Positions 9,230 to 17,683 of a stretch of DNA of 64,000 nucleotides are shown here, piece by piece. A model generated the notes under the pieces. The model was not told the DNA's origin, made no database searches, and saw only the letters and a list, made by a program, of their open reading frames with translations. A program made the position numbers and the translations under genes. The stretch spans positions 62,001-126,000 of the forward strand of contig CAVPDG010000004.1 of assembly GCA_963702535.1 (NCBI GenBank), given 5' to 3'. Source of the stretch: CAVPDG01 sp963702535. GTDB taxonomy: Bacteria > Chloroflexota > Anaerolineae > Anaerolineales > UBA4823. Each line of letters opens with the position of its first letter. Position 1 is the first letter of the stretch.

Positions 9230-9299
9230 TGGACAAATAAACCAAGATCGAACATCCGCTGCCGATAATCAAGGGATTAGAAAACTAAAGGAGGCTACC

Positions 9300-10044
9300 A
9301 TGACCACCACTGCTGCGAAAGATCAATCGTTTCAATTCGTTTTTCCCGCGCATTCGAATGCGGCGTGGCTTGCTTTTCGGCGTTATCATCCTCGCCGCTC
9401 TGCTCGCCTTTGAATTTTTCAACTACAGCACAACCGTCTTCGCTCTCAGAGATCTGATGGGAGAGCTCGAGTTCCTGGGAATCGAATGGGCGATCATCCT
9501 GGCGATCGCTTTTTGTGGCATCGATTTCGCCGGCATTGCCCGCCTCTTCACCCCCGAAGTCGGCAGGGATGAGCCCAACGAGGTCTGGTATTTGTTTGCC
9601 GCCTGGATGCTGGCAGCGACCATGAACGCCATGCTCACTTGGTGGGGCGTATCTCTCGCCATCCTCAACCACCAATCGCAGGGCAGCGCGGTTGTCTCCA
9701 ATGAGATGCTCCTGAGAGTGGTGCCGATTTTCGTCGCCGTGATGGTCTGGCTGATCCGTGTCTTGATCATCGGCACCATCTCAGTCTCCGGAGATCGCCT
9801 CTTCAGCCAGACAGATCAGCGCGTCAATACTTCTCAGCGCAATGCCATCCCCACGCGGTCCCTGGGCTCATCCTCCTCCCTCCCCGTTGCGAAACCCCAG
9901 GCAGCTTCCGGCGCTGCATTCAAGCCCTCTCCCAAGCCTTCAACCATCAGCGAGAGCGGTTATGCCGTGTCAGAGCCGACCTACCATCCCCTCTCTATGG
10001 GCGCCAAGCCGCCGCGCAGCTCAACCCCATACACCAAGAGCTAA
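9300..10044 (+). CDS. Four-TM membrane protein of unknown function, probable early frameshift
   Basis: A strong AAAGGAGG site at 9287-9294 points to the ATG at 9300 (MTTTAAKDQSFQF). That frame closes after 38 codons, while a +1-shifted frame from 9358 (MRRGLLFGVIILAAL) runs 228 residues to 10044, so I place a frameshift near 9345-9360. The body has four hydrophobic helices (around FGVIILAALLAF, EWAIILAIAFCGI, LFAAWMLAATMNAML and IFVAVMVWLIRVLI). A Ser/Pro-rich cytoplasmic or external tail of about 75 residues follows. I recognise no family. Its promoter overlaps a LexA-like palindrome. Alternatively the short first frame is a leader peptide and translation restarts at 9358. Confidence 0.6.
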
Positions 10045-10073
10045 CCGCTCTCCCGCGAACCTGGACAATCCAA

Positions 10074-10115
10074 AAATCAGCCGCCGTGCGCTGTCCTCAG
10101 CACGGCGGCTTTTGA
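10074..10115. terminator. Bidirectional intrinsic terminator
   Basis: The 11-bp arms AGCCGCCGTGC (10079-10089) and GCACGGCGGCT (10100-10110) enclose a 10-nt loop. TTTT follows on the plus strand and a U-rich stretch on the minus strand (from the AAAAA at 10072-10076). It separates the membrane-protein gene from the convergent histidine kinase gene. Confidence 0.85.
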
Positions 10116-10137
10116 TATCCACAGCCTTTCTTCTGCA

Positions 10138-11568
10138 TTACTTGGCGTTCACGGCTGGCAGCTCTTGCGTTTCTTCTTTGCATTCACCTTCTGCCAGAGG
10201 TAGCCACACGCAAAAGGTCGTACCTTTGCCAACCGTCGATTCTACATCGATCTGCCCGCCATGGTTGCGCACGATCCAATATGCGATGGAGAGACCCAGC
10301 CCGAATCCCTTGCCATCCTTCTGGCGCGTGCGTGACTTCTCGCCCCGGTAAAACCGCTCAAAAATGTGCGGCAGATCCTCCGCTGGGATGCCCGGTCCCG
10401 TATCGCTGACCGTGAGTCGCGCCCGTTTTTCGACCTTGCCCACGCCCACCGTCACTACCCCGCCGTTCGGCGTATACGTGATCGCATTCCCGATCAGGTT
10501 AACCAATACCTGCTTCAAGCGATCCTGGTCGCCGCAGACCAGCACCTGGTCGATCTCTCCCAGCTTGAGCTTGATCCGCTCGCGCGCTAGCACCGACATT
10601 TGTTGCATGGCATCCAGCAGCAGCGTGTCCAGCTCAACTAGGCGTACGTTCAGAGGCAGCTTTCCAAACTCGGCTTGCGCCAGCAGCAGCAGGTCTGTCA
10701 CCATACGCGTCATCCGCCCCACTTCGCTGTCAATTCCCTCCATCAACTCGTCATCCATGCATCCCATGCGCCGCATCAAGTCCACGTTTCCCTTGATCAC
10801 AGTGAGCGGTGTGCGCAGCTCATGACCCACGTCTGCCAGGAAGCGGCGCTGGGTATTGAACAGGTTCTCCAGGCGCTCCAGCGTCTGGTTGAAAGCGTGG
10901 ATTAGCTGCCCCACTTCGTCGTTCGGATTACCTTGATAAGGGATGCGCCTGGAGAGATCATCCGCTCGTGTGATTTGTAACGCCACCTTGGTCACATCAC
11001 CCAACGGCGCCAGCGCGGTTCCGGTGCTGAACCAGCTTGCCAGACCGGCGATGATCATCGAGATGATCACGCCGAAGCCGAGAACTACCAAAAGGGCTTC
11101 CTGGGTGGCATCTACCACCGACATACTGGTCGCCACCTGGATGATCCCTACCGTTCTATTCCCCGCGCCGATGACCAATGGCACCGATATCGCCCGCAGG
11201 TGGATGGAACCGTTGGTCGCCTTCAAGCGAGCATCTCGGATCACGGGTTGGTTGGCGTTCAAACCGGCGTCATCCACCGAAATCTGTAATTGCGGGATGT
11301 TGGAGTAGAGCAAGCCGTGGTTCCTGCTCCATACCTGGAAGATGATCCCCGGCGACATCTCCATCGGTTGCGTTTCGTCGATTTTCAGGTCGCCTGCGGC
11401 ATCCACGTATACCTTGGGCCACATATTTTCGACCGTGCTCCTCAGGACGCGATCGATCTGCCGCGTCAGGCTGAAGCTCACCGCCATATACACAGCCACC
11501 CCGAAAAGCAGCAGGATGCCTCCCACGATCGAGGTATACAGTAATGCCAGTCTCGTTCTTAGTGACAT
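10138..11568 (-). CDS. HAMP-containing sensor histidine kinase
   Basis: This membrane sensor phosphorylates the partner regulator encoded just upstream. The 476 residues run TM1 (8-30), an external domain of about 125 residues, TM2 (157-180), HAMP (181-234), and HisKA with the H-box DVGHELRTPL (phospho-acceptor His249). The HATPase domain follows with an N-box (NLIGNAITYT), G1 (DTGPGIP), F-box (ERFYRG) and G2 (GKGFGLGLS). The external domain has no recognised ligand motif. The gap to the response-regulator stop is 51 bases. Length and organisation match OmpR/EnvZ-class kinases such as those of the BaeS/CusS type; the stimulus is unknown. Confidence 0.93.
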   Translation of the reverse strand: MSLRTRLALLYTSIVGGILLLFGVAVYMAVSFSLTRQIDRVLRSTVENMWPKVYVDAAGDLKIDETQPMEMSPGIIFQVWSRNHGLLYSNIPQLQISVDDAGLNANQPVIRDARLKATNGSIHLRAISVPLVIGAGNRTVGIIQVATSMSVVDATQEALLVVLGFGVIISMIIAGLASWFSTGTALAPLGDVTKVALQITRADDLSRRIPYQGNPNDEVGQLIHAFNQTLERLENLFNTQRRFLADVGHELRTPLTVIKGNVDLMRRMGCMDDELMEGIDSEVGRMTRMVTDLLLLAQAEFGKLPLNVRLVELDTLLLDAMQQMSVLARERIKLKLGEIDQVLVCGDQDRLKQVLVNLIGNAITYTPNGGVVTVGVGKVEKRARLTVSDTGPGIPAEDLPHIFERFYRGEKSRTRQKDGKGFGLGLSIAYWIVRNHGGQIDVESTVGKGTTFCVWLPLAEGECKEETQELPAVNAK

Positions 11569-11619
11569 TCTATTGGGGGGCGCCCGAGTTGCCGCGGGCA
11601 GTAGGAGCTTCCCTTAGGC

Positions 11620-12297
11620 TCAGGATGCTTCCCGTAGAACGTAGCCCATACCGCGCACGGTATGGATCAGCCTTGCCTCGCTGTCCAGTTCCAGCTTCTG
11701 GCGCAGGTAGCGGATATACACCTCGATGATATTGCTTTCGCCGCCGAAATCGTAGCCCCAGACGCGATCGAAGATCATATCTCGCGTCAGCACCTGCCGC
11801 GGGTTGCGCAGAAAGAGTTCCAGGAGTTCATACTCTTTAGCGGTCAGGGCGATAATCCGCTCGCCGCGCATCGCCTGGCGAGTCCCCGTATCCAGGGAGA
11901 GGTCGGCAAAGCGCAGCACCTGGGGCCGGCTTGGCTGGGCGCGGCGCAGCAAAGCGCGGATGCGCGCCAGCACCTCATCCAGGTTGAAGGGCTTCACCAT
12001 GTAATCGTCAGCGCCCATGTCCAAGCCGAGGATCCGGTCGTTTACAGTATCTTTGGCGGTCAGGATCAAGATCGGCACCGGACCGCCTGCGCGTAACCGG
12101 CGGCATACCTCCAGCCCATCTATCCCGGGCAACATCAAGTCGAGCACCACGAGGTCGGGCGGGTTATCCCGGGCGATCGCCAGTCCAGATTGACCATCGC
12201 TGGCAGTATCTACCTGGTAGCCCTCATAGGCTAACCCCCGCCGGAGAAACTTTAAAATTGCCTCATCGTCTTCGATTATCAGGATTCTCGCGCTCAT
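11620..12297 (-). CDS. OmpR/PhoB-family response regulator
   Basis: This DNA-binding regulator is paired with the downstream kinase. The 225-residue protein has a receiver domain (acidic pair at 10-12, phospho-acceptor Asp53 in VVLDLMLPG, Thr80 and Lys102 in VKPF). A C-terminal winged helix follows, with LTAKEYELLE, TRDMIFDRVWGYDF and the recognition-helix region SNIIEVYIRYLRQKL. I chose the ATG at 12297 because a GAGGAGG site lies seven bases upstream; an in-frame start 24 bases earlier has none. A TGGTATATT extended -10 lies in the 110-base gap before rpe, so the pair probably has its own promoter. Confidence 0.94.
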   Translation of the reverse strand: MSARILIIEDDEAILKFLRRGLAYEGYQVDTASDGQSGLAIARDNPPDLVVLDLMLPGIDGLEVCRRLRAGGPVPILILTAKDTVNDRILGLDMGADDYMVKPFNLDEVLARIRALLRRAQPSRPQVLRFADLSLDTGTRQAMRGERIIALTAKEYELLELFLRNPRQVLTRDMIFDRVWGYDFGGESNIIEVYIRYLRQKLELDSEARLIHTVRGMGYVLREAS

Positions 12298-12408
12298 GGA
12301 GCCCTCCTCAATAGTCAACAATATACCACAAGCCTCAAAAAGCTAAAAGGCCGATTAAAAATCATTCCAGCATGGGTCTAATTTCTTGCCAGAGCTCGCT
12401 TGCCCTGC

Positions 12409-13086
12409 TCATCCCGCCGGGATTGCCCGCCGCAGCGCCTGCAGGTTGTCTTTCACGCTGCCTTTGCTGTTGTAGATTGCCGACCCCGCCACCAGCACGT
12501 TTGCTCCGGCGCGCACAACCTCCGCGATCGTCCCGCTGTGGATGCCGCCATCGACTTCCAGCTCGACATCCCCTAGACCACGCTCGTCCAGCATCTGCCG
12601 CAAGCGTCTAATTTTTTGCGTTCCGCTCTGGATGTAGGATTGGCCTCCAAAACCGGGGTTGACGGTCATCACCAGCGCCAGGTCCACATCCGCTAAGATT
12701 TCCTCCAGGCTGGATAACGGTGTGGCTGGGTTGAGCGTCACGCCTGCCTTTACCCCGCCCTGCTTGATCATCTGGATCGTCCGGTGCAGGTGCGGGCAGG
12801 TTTCCACGTGCACCGTCAGAAGATCTGCTCCCGCCTTGATGAAATCCGGGATCAGCTTGTCTGGGTTTTCAATCATCAGGTGTACATCCAGCGGCACACC
12901 CTGCGCTTGCGCCAGCGGCTTGAGCGCCGATACGAACATTGCCCCAATCGTCAGGTTGGGCACGAAATGCCCGTCCATGACATCGATGTGGATATAATCT
13001 GCCCCGGCAACCAGCGCTTCCTGTACCTGCTCTCCCAGCCGGGTGAAATCTGAGTTTAGAATGGATGCGGCTATCTTGATCTTCAC
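12409..13086 (-). CDS. rpe: Ribulose-phosphate 3-epimerase
   Basis: Rpe interconverts ribulose 5-phosphate and xylulose 5-phosphate in the pentose phosphate pathway. The 225-residue TIM barrel shows the family landmarks: N-terminal AASILNSDF, metal and catalytic strand YIHIDVMDGHFVPN, HLMIENP, TVHVE, MTVNPGFGGQSY, LEVDGGI (second catalytic Asp) and the phosphate-binding NVLVAGSAIY. It lies directly downstream of rpiA, the other ribulose 5-phosphate enzyme, 36 bases from the rpiA stop, so the two are probably one transcript. Confidence 0.96.
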   Translation of the reverse strand: MKIKIAASILNSDFTRLGEQVQEALVAGADYIHIDVMDGHFVPNLTIGAMFVSALKPLAQAQGVPLDVHLMIENPDKLIPDFIKAGADLLTVHVETCPHLHRTIQMIKQGGVKAGVTLNPATPLSSLEEILADVDLALVMTVNPGFGGQSYIQSGTQKIRRLRQMLDERGLGDVELEVDGGIHSGTIAEVVRAGANVLVAGSAIYNSKGSVKDNLQALRRAIPAG

Positions 13087-13122
13087 GTTGTGTGCTCCAA
13101 TGCGGGTCTTGAGTTCGCGTCT

Positions 13123-13836
13123 CTAGCGGGATAGCTGTTCCGCTTTGATCGTCCGTATGCCGCTCGCGCCAGCCACGATCACCTCGCTTGCCATTTCCAG
13201 GAACAGCCCGTGCTCAACGATCCCCGGGCGTTCTGCCAGTACCAGCGCCAGTGCATGCGCGTTGGGGATGCCGTCCTCGAACCTGCACAGCGCCAGGTAA
13301 TTGCCATTGTCAGTCACCACCAGGGAGCCATCTGCCTCGCGCCACAGCTCAGCCTGGCAGCCCAGGCTGTTCAGCCAGTTTACGTTGGCTTCCGCCTCGA
13401 ACGGTGTGATCTCCACCGGCAACGGTCCTCGCCTCCCCAGCCGGCTGACCAGCTTGGACTCGTCTACAATGACGACAAACCTGGCGGTATGGATCTCGAC
13501 GATCTTTTCTCTCAATAAAGCGCGCCCCAAACCTTTGATCATATCCAGGTCTGGGTCCACCTCGTCTGCGCCGTCCACAGCCAGGTCCAATAATGGCGGC
13601 TTGCGCCGCTGGGAGAGCTCTGCCAGCGTGGTCAGCGGGATTCCCGCAGCTATAGCTTTATCCGCTGTCCCCCGGGATGTGGGCACGCCCTGAATCTCCC
13701 GTAGCGTCCCTGCTGCCAGGCGCTCGCCCAGTAGCTCGATGAAAAAGGCAGTGGTTGATCCTGTTCCTAAGCCCAGGAACATCCCGCTCTGGACGAAGTT
13801 GAGTGCGTACTCGGCAGCTTGTTGCTTTAAATTCAT
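13123..13836 (-). CDS. rpiA: Ribose-5-phosphate isomerase A
   Basis: RpiA interconverts ribose 5-phosphate and ribulose 5-phosphate. The 237 residues include GLGTGSTTAFFIELL (phosphate binding), PTSRGT, DGADEVDPDLDMIKGLG (catalytic Asp and neighbours) and REKIVE. The family usually begins with a short Lys/Gln-rich helix before the strand leading to GLGTGST, which favours the ATG at 13836 (MNLKQQAAEYAL). A GAAGGA sequence abuts it with unusually little spacing. A longer in-frame start at 13911 would overlap the cytochrome gene by 26 bases and lacks a ribosome site. It pairs with rpe immediately downstream. Confidence 0.93.
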   Translation of the reverse strand: MNLKQQAAEYALNFVQSGMFLGLGTGSTTAFFIELLGERLAAGTLREIQGVPTSRGTADKAIAAGIPLTTLAELSQRRKPPLLDLAVDGADEVDPDLDMIKGLGRALLREKIVEIHTARFVVIVDESKLVSRLGRRGPLPVEITPFEAEANVNWLNSLGCQAELWREADGSLVVTDNGNYLALCRFEDGIPNAHALALVLAERPGIVEHGLFLEMASEVIVAGASGIRTIKAEQLSR

Positions 13837-13885
13837 TCCTTCATCTCGTTTCTTGATCAGCTTGCAGTCTAACGAATGGGTGGAC

Positions 13886-14290
13886 CTATTTGAGCGTGAG
13901 TAAGAATGCAACTAGGTCGTCCACCTTCTCCTGGCTGAGTGCATCTCCCCAGGTCGCTGGCATGATGTTGGCTGCAAATCCCTCGGTCACATAGGCGTTT
14001 GGCTCGAGGATCGATTGTCGCAGGAATTCCTCTGCCGATAGTCCGCTCACCAGCTCACCCGCCTGGCTACCAATCCCCGCCAGCGATGGTCCAACGATGG
14101 TCACCCCGGCTTCCAGTGAATGGCAGGTTGAGCAACCAGGTTGGTTGCCGATGGTGGCTTGCTTGAAGAGCATTTCGCCTGTCGGCGCTGCGCCTGCTTC
14201 TTCCTCCTCGGCGCTTTTTCCACTACATCCGGTCGCCAGCGCCAGGGCAAGGCAGATCACCAGGATTCCAAAGATCGTCCGCTTGAGCAT
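13886..14290 (-). CDS. Lipoprotein class I cytochrome c
   Basis: This small membrane-tethered electron carrier faces the outside. The 134-residue precursor has a signal peptide ending in a lipobox (LALATGC, Cys22). One haem site CSTCH lies at 53-57 with axial His57, and Met110 in NIMPATWGD is the likely second axial ligand. The C-terminal LSQEKVDDLVAFLLTL helix is the usual cytochrome c terminal helix. It resembles stand-alone cytochromes that feed terminal oxidases, but no oxidase gene lies nearby. It is followed closely by rpiA on the same strand. Confidence 0.88.
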   Translation of the reverse strand: MLKRTIFGILVICLALALATGCSGKSAEEEEAGAAPTGEMLFKQATIGNQPGCSTCHSLEAGVTIVGPSLAGIGSQAGELVSGLSAEEFLRQSILEPNAYVTEGFAANIMPATWGDALSQEKVDDLVAFLLTLK

Positions 14291-14368
14291 TTCGTCTCCT
14301 TAAACTTGTGAGCTGCAAATTTCCTTAAGTGTACTTCAAAGTGAAGGAGAATGCCAACCGGGAAGTGG

Positions 14369-14414
14369 AAAAAAACTCCCCCGCTCTGCAGATTGCCTCA
14401 GGGCAAGGGGAGGT
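14369..14414 (-). terminator. Intrinsic terminator after rplL
   Basis: On the minus strand CTCCCC pairs with GGGGAG across a loop that itself holds TTGCC-CTGA-GGCAA, and seven or more T residues follow (the A run at 14369-14375). It lies 60-105 bases after the rplL stop and closes the translation operon before the cytochrome gene. Confidence 0.75.
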
Positions 14415-14475
14415 TTCACGCAAAACACTCTCCAGGCTTGTCGCCCAGAGCATCGCCGCGAGATGTGCTTTCGGG

Positions 14476-14859
14476 TTATGCAATCTCGATCACGGCGCCA
14501 GCGGCTTCGAGCTTGCCCTTGGCGTCGTTGGCTGCTTCCTTGCTGACCGCTTCCAGCACCTTGCCGCCCGCGGTCTCAGCCATGTCTTTCGCCTCTTTCA
14601 AGCCCAGGCTGGTAAGCTGGCGGATGGTCTTGATGACCTCGATCTTCTTCGGACCGGCGTCTTTGATGATGACGTCGAATTCTGTCTTCTCTTCCACCGG
14701 CTCAGCGGCAGCGGCGGAGCCGGATGACGGAGCTGCTGCTACGGCGACGGGAGCCGCTGCAGAAACGCCCCACTTCTCCTCAAGGATCTTAACCAGCTCT
14801 GCCGCCTCGAGGACGGTGAGCTTGCTCAGTTCATCTGCCAAAGTTTCAAGATTAGCCAT
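14476..14859 (-). CDS. rplL: 50S ribosomal protein L7/L12
   Basis: This is the stalk protein of the large subunit; dimers bind L10 and recruit the translational GTPases. The 127 residues comprise an N-terminal dimerisation helix region (LADELSKLTVLEAAELVKIL), an Ala/Pro-rich hinge (about 36-56) and the conserved C-terminal domain EKTEFDVI, GPKKIEVIK, GLGLKEAK-like (LGLKEAKDM) and KLEAAGA. It is the last gene of the operon, 87 bases after rplJ, and is followed by a terminator. Confidence 0.97.
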   Translation of the reverse strand: MANLETLADELSKLTVLEAAELVKILEEKWGVSAAAPVAVAAAPSSGSAAAAEPVEEKTEFDVIIKDAGPKKIEVIKTIRQLTSLGLKEAKDMAETAGGKVLEAVSKEAANDAKGKLEAAGAVIEIA

Positions 14860-14946
14860 TTCCTATCTCCTTCATTTCCTGTTAATTCGTTTATTATGAT
14901 CGATCCAATCCATCTGCTGTCATGATCACATGACAGGTCGGTTGCG

Positions 14947-15468
14947 CTATGCTGCGCTTTCTGCGTGTGCCTGGATTACGGCTGCAACCTGGCGGGCAGG
15001 TTCTGCCAGCAGTCGCGCCAGTTGGCTGGCTGGAGCCAGGAGCGTGCCCATCAATCTGGCGCGCATCACCGGCAGCGGCGGCATCTCTGCCAGGGCTACT
15101 ACCTCGGCCGCGTTGATTGCTCGGGTGCCTAGGTAGCCGCCTTTGATCTTCAGTGCATCCGCGCTGCGGGCATAATCTGTCATGGCTTTCGCCATCGGCT
15201 GGGCGTCTTGCAATGCAAATCCGATCGCTGTGCTGCCTTCCAGGAAATCCTGCGGGACCGGCAGCCCGGCCTCTTTGAATGCTAACGTGCCCAGCGTGTT
15301 CTTGACCACGTGGAATTCGCCGCCCACCTCACGGGCTTTGGCGCGCAGATCGTCCATTTGCTTCATCGTCAATCCGGTGTACTCGGCAAGGATAAGCGCC
15401 TTGCTGTTACTGATCCACTTGCTGTACTGGGCTACGACTTCGCTTTTGCGTTCCTTTGAGATTGCCAA
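14947..15468 (-). CDS. rplJ: 50S ribosomal protein L10
   Basis: L10 anchors the L7/L12 stalk on 23S rRNA and represses its own mRNA. The 173 residues have the normal L10 N-terminal domain (ERKSEVVAQ, LAEYTGLTMKQMDDLR, FHVVKNTL, GSTAIGFA) and a C-terminal helix for L7/L12 binding. The start is TTG (MAISKERK), well supported by an AAGGAGGTGAG site just upstream. The preceding 200 bases carry an L10 leader and an attenuator hairpin, so expression is probably set by L10-dependent control. Confidence 0.96.
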   Translation of the reverse strand: MAISKERKSEVVAQYSKWISNSKALILAEYTGLTMKQMDDLRAKAREVGGEFHVVKNTLGTLAFKEAGLPVPQDFLEGSTAIGFALQDAQPMAKAMTDYARSADALKIKGGYLGTRAINAAEVVALAEMPPLPVMRARLMGTLLAPASQLARLLAEPARQVAAVIQAHAESAA

Positions 15469-15483
15469 TTTATCTCACCTCCT

Positions 15484-15655
15484 TCCGAAAAAAAAGTCTT
15501 TGCCTCGCTAAAACCTGGCAAAGACTCTCCATGCAACCACTGCTGGCTTGCTCGGGAGTTACCTCCCTGGATGAATCTTCACCTCGGCAGGAGATTAAGC
15601 CTCACGCCGCCCGGAACGTTCGTTCCACATGGCTGCTGGGCGCCTGCTGTCTCTG
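15484..15655 (-). promoter_or_regulatory. L10 leader with intrinsic attenuator
   Basis: In the rplJ 5' leader the minus strand holds AGACAGCAGGCGCC and CTCCTGCCGAGGTGAAG, the two strands of the conserved L10-binding kink-turn stem of the L10 leader family. An attenuator hairpin follows: AGTCTTTGCC pairs with GGCAAAGACT (15526 down to 15495), then eight T residues, ending about 20 bases before the TTG start and overlapping the approach to its ribosome site. Known L10 leaders lower stalk-protein transcription when free L10 binds; that mechanism is inferred here. A GGAAC-N4-GTTCC stem at 15614-15627 belongs to the folded leader. Confidence 0.85.
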
Positions 15656-15702
15656 GCGAAGCTGCTCGTTTTGTTTTTAACAGTCTCGCTGTTAACCCCT
15701 TG

Positions 15703-16422
15703 TTACTCGATCACTTCCATCGATTGCGCCTGGTTCGCGTCGATGCGGATCCCAGGTCCCATCGTGCTGGTCAGGGTGATACGCTTGATGAAAATACCCT
15801 TGGCGGCTGCCGGGCGCGCCTTCTTGACCGCCTCCATCAGCGCTGCCAGGTTTTCGTAGAGCTTTATTTGCTCGAAGGACACCTTGCCAATCGGCACGTG
15901 CAGGTTAGCGGTCTTATCCAGGCGGAACTCAACGCGACCCGCTTTCGACTCCTCGATCACTCGCGGGATATCGGTTGCCGGCACTACCGTGCCTGCCTTC
16001 GGGTTAGGCATCAAGCCACGCGGTCCCAGGACGCGTCCCAGGCGACCTACCTTGCCCATCATATCGGGTGTGGCGATCGCAACATCGAACTCCGTCCATC
16101 CCCCCTGGATGCGGGCGATGGTTTCGTCGTCATCCGCCACCACATCCGCGCCGGCCTCGCGTGCCAGCGTTGCGCCCTCGCCCTGGGCAAAGACCAGAAC
16201 GCGCACGGTCTTGCCCAAACCATGCGGCAGTACCACTACGTCACGCACCTGCTGGTCAGCCTGGCGCGGGTCTACGCCCAGGCGCATGTGTACTTCTACG
16301 GTTCCATCGAACTTTGCGTAAGCTGTTTCCTTTACCAGGGCAACGGCCTCGCCCGGTGTATAGGATTGATCCTGGTTCACCTTGGCTGCGGCCGCCAGGT
16401 ATTGTTTTCCGTGTTTCGGCAT
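15703..16422 (-). CDS. rplA: 50S ribosomal protein L1
   Basis: L1 forms the mobile stalk that helps E-site tRNA release, and it can repress its own operon. The 239 residues show the family order: AVALVKETAYAKFD, VEVHMRLGVDP, VVLPHGLGK, GPRGLMPNPKAGTV (the RNA-binding signature) and YENLAALMEAV near the C-terminus. The length is normal. It is preceded by rplK at 55 bases and followed by the L10 leader. Confidence 0.97.
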   Translation of the reverse strand: MPKHGKQYLAAAAKVNQDQSYTPGEAVALVKETAYAKFDGTVEVHMRLGVDPRQADQQVRDVVVLPHGLGKTVRVLVFAQGEGATLAREAGADVVADDDETIARIQGGWTEFDVAIATPDMMGKVGRLGRVLGPRGLMPNPKAGTVVPATDIPRVIEESKAGRVEFRLDKTANLHVPIGKVSFEQIKLYENLAALMEAVKKARPAAAKGIFIKRITLTSTMGPGIRIDANQAQSMEVIE

Positions 16423-16477
16423 TATTTTCTCCTTTGTGGTGCTGTCGGGCAGGGATCTCCTGCCCTCCCACAGGACC

Positions 16478-16903
16478 TTAGTCGATGACCTGCAAGCCCA
16501 TATTCCTGGCTGTGCCTTCGATCTGGCGCATTGCGCCTTCGATATCCAGGGCGTTCAGATCCTTCATTTTCAGCTCGGCAATCTCGCGGACCTGAGCGCG
16601 GGTTACCTTGCCCACTTTCTCACGGTTGGGCACGGCGGAACCCTTGTCTACCCCGGCGGCTTTCTTCAGCAGAACTGAAGCGGGCGGTGTCTTTAATATG
16701 AAGGTAAATGACCCATCTGAGAAGATGCTGATTTCCGCTGGAATGATCTCGCCCATGCGGTTTTGGGTGCGAGCGTTGTATTCCTTGCAGAACGCCATCA
16801 GGTTGATCCCGTGTCCAGCCAGGGCTGGACCGATCGGGGGTGCAGGGTTGGCTTTGCCAGCCTGAATCTGCAAACGTACGATTGCTTTCAGTTTCTTAGC
16901 CAA
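16478..16903 (-). CDS. rplK: 50S ribosomal protein L11
   Basis: L11 forms the GTPase-associated centre with 23S rRNA helices 43/44. The 141-residue protein has the proline-rich N-terminal domain (QIQAGKANPAPPIGPALAGHG and INLMAFCKEYN) and the RNA-binding C-terminal domain ending in DIEGAMRQIEGTARNMG. It is of canonical length and intact. A short 7-bp GGGCAGG/CCTGCCC hairpin (16447-16465) sits in the gap before rplA. Confidence 0.97.
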   Translation of the reverse strand: MAKKLKAIVRLQIQAGKANPAPPIGPALAGHGINLMAFCKEYNARTQNRMGEIIPAEISIFSDGSFTFILKTPPASVLLKKAAGVDKGSAVPNREKVGKVTRAQVREIAELKMKDLNALDIEGAMRQIEGTARNMGLQVID

Positions 16904-16979
16904 GTTCTAATCTCCTTTGTGGTATTAGCGGGTGTATTTGCTACACCCTCCCATCTCAATAGCTGCTACCTCGCAGCGA

Positions 16980-17645
16980 CTACGCTTTCTCCACCTGTAG
17001 AAAGTCTAGCTCTACAGGGGTCTCACGACCAAAGAAATTGACCATCACGCGCACCTTGGCTCTCTCCATATCGATCTCCGACACCGTGCCGCGGAAATCG
17101 TTGAAGGGTCCGTCCACGATGCGCACCCGTTCTCCGGATTTGAAGGTGACCTTGATGCGAGGCGCCTCCGCCTCCATGCGCTTGATGATTTGCGCTACTT
17201 CCTCGGGGCGCAGCGGGGTAGGGGAGTTTCCCATCCCCACAAAGCCGGTCACGCCTGGGGTGTTGCGCACCACGTACCACGATTCCTCAGAGAGGATCAT
17301 ATTCACCAGGATGTAACCCGGGAATACCCGGCGCTCGATTGTCCGCCGCTTGCCCTCTTTGACCTCGATCTCTTCTTCTGTAGGGACGACGACATCGAAG
17401 ATCTTGTCCTTCATTCCCATTGTCTCGATGCGCTGCTCCAGGTTGTGCCGTACTTTATTCTCATATCCGGAATAGCAATGCACCACATACCAGGCGCGCT
17501 CGTCCCCGCTCTCTTGCAGACCTTGTTCTTCGGAAGTTTCTTCGCCTGTGTCGGACGCGCCAAATTCCGCTGCCAGGGCGTCATCTTCTGGCGCGCCAGG
17601 AGCGTTTAAGCTTTCCAATGGGTCATCCGCTTCAAACAAATTCAT
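16980..17645 (-). CDS. nusG: Transcription antitermination factor NusG with acidic N-terminal extension
   Basis: NusG binds the RNA polymerase clamp and couples it to Rho or ribosomes. The protein is 221 residues: an extra acidic N-terminus of about 50 residues (rich in Asp/Glu, for example DTGEETSEEQG), then the NGN domain (WYVVHCYSGYENKV, FPGYILVNM, VRNTPGVTGFVG) and a C-terminal KOW domain (SGERVRIVDGPFNDFRGTV). E. coli NusG is about 180 residues, so the extension is the odd feature. It lies between secE and rplK, the classical order. Confidence 0.95.
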   Translation of the reverse strand: MNLFEADDPLESLNAPGAPEDDALAAEFGASDTGEETSEEQGLQESGDERAWYVVHCYSGYENKVRHNLEQRIETMGMKDKIFDVVVPTEEEIEVKEGKRRTIERRVFPGYILVNMILSEESWYVVRNTPGVTGFVGMGNSPTPLRPEEVAQIIKRMEAEAPRIKVTFKSGERVRIVDGPFNDFRGTVSEIDMERAKVRVMVNFFGRETPVELDFLQVEKA

Positions 17646-17683
17646 ACCCGCTTCCCTTCAACAATTCCTGCTCGATCTCAAGC

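Noticed and set aside
13836..13911. Longer rpiA N-terminus starting at 13911
   Set aside because: It would overlap the cytochrome gene, lacks a ribosome site and adds residues not typical of RpiA.
15614..15627. GGAAC-N4-GTTCC palindrome as a second LexA-like box
   Set aside because: It lies inside the L10 leader where it forms an RNA stem, and not over a promoter.
15571..16488. 305-residue open frame antisense to rplA and the L10 leader
   Set aside because: It overlaps highly conserved ribosomal genes and a structured leader; no homology features.
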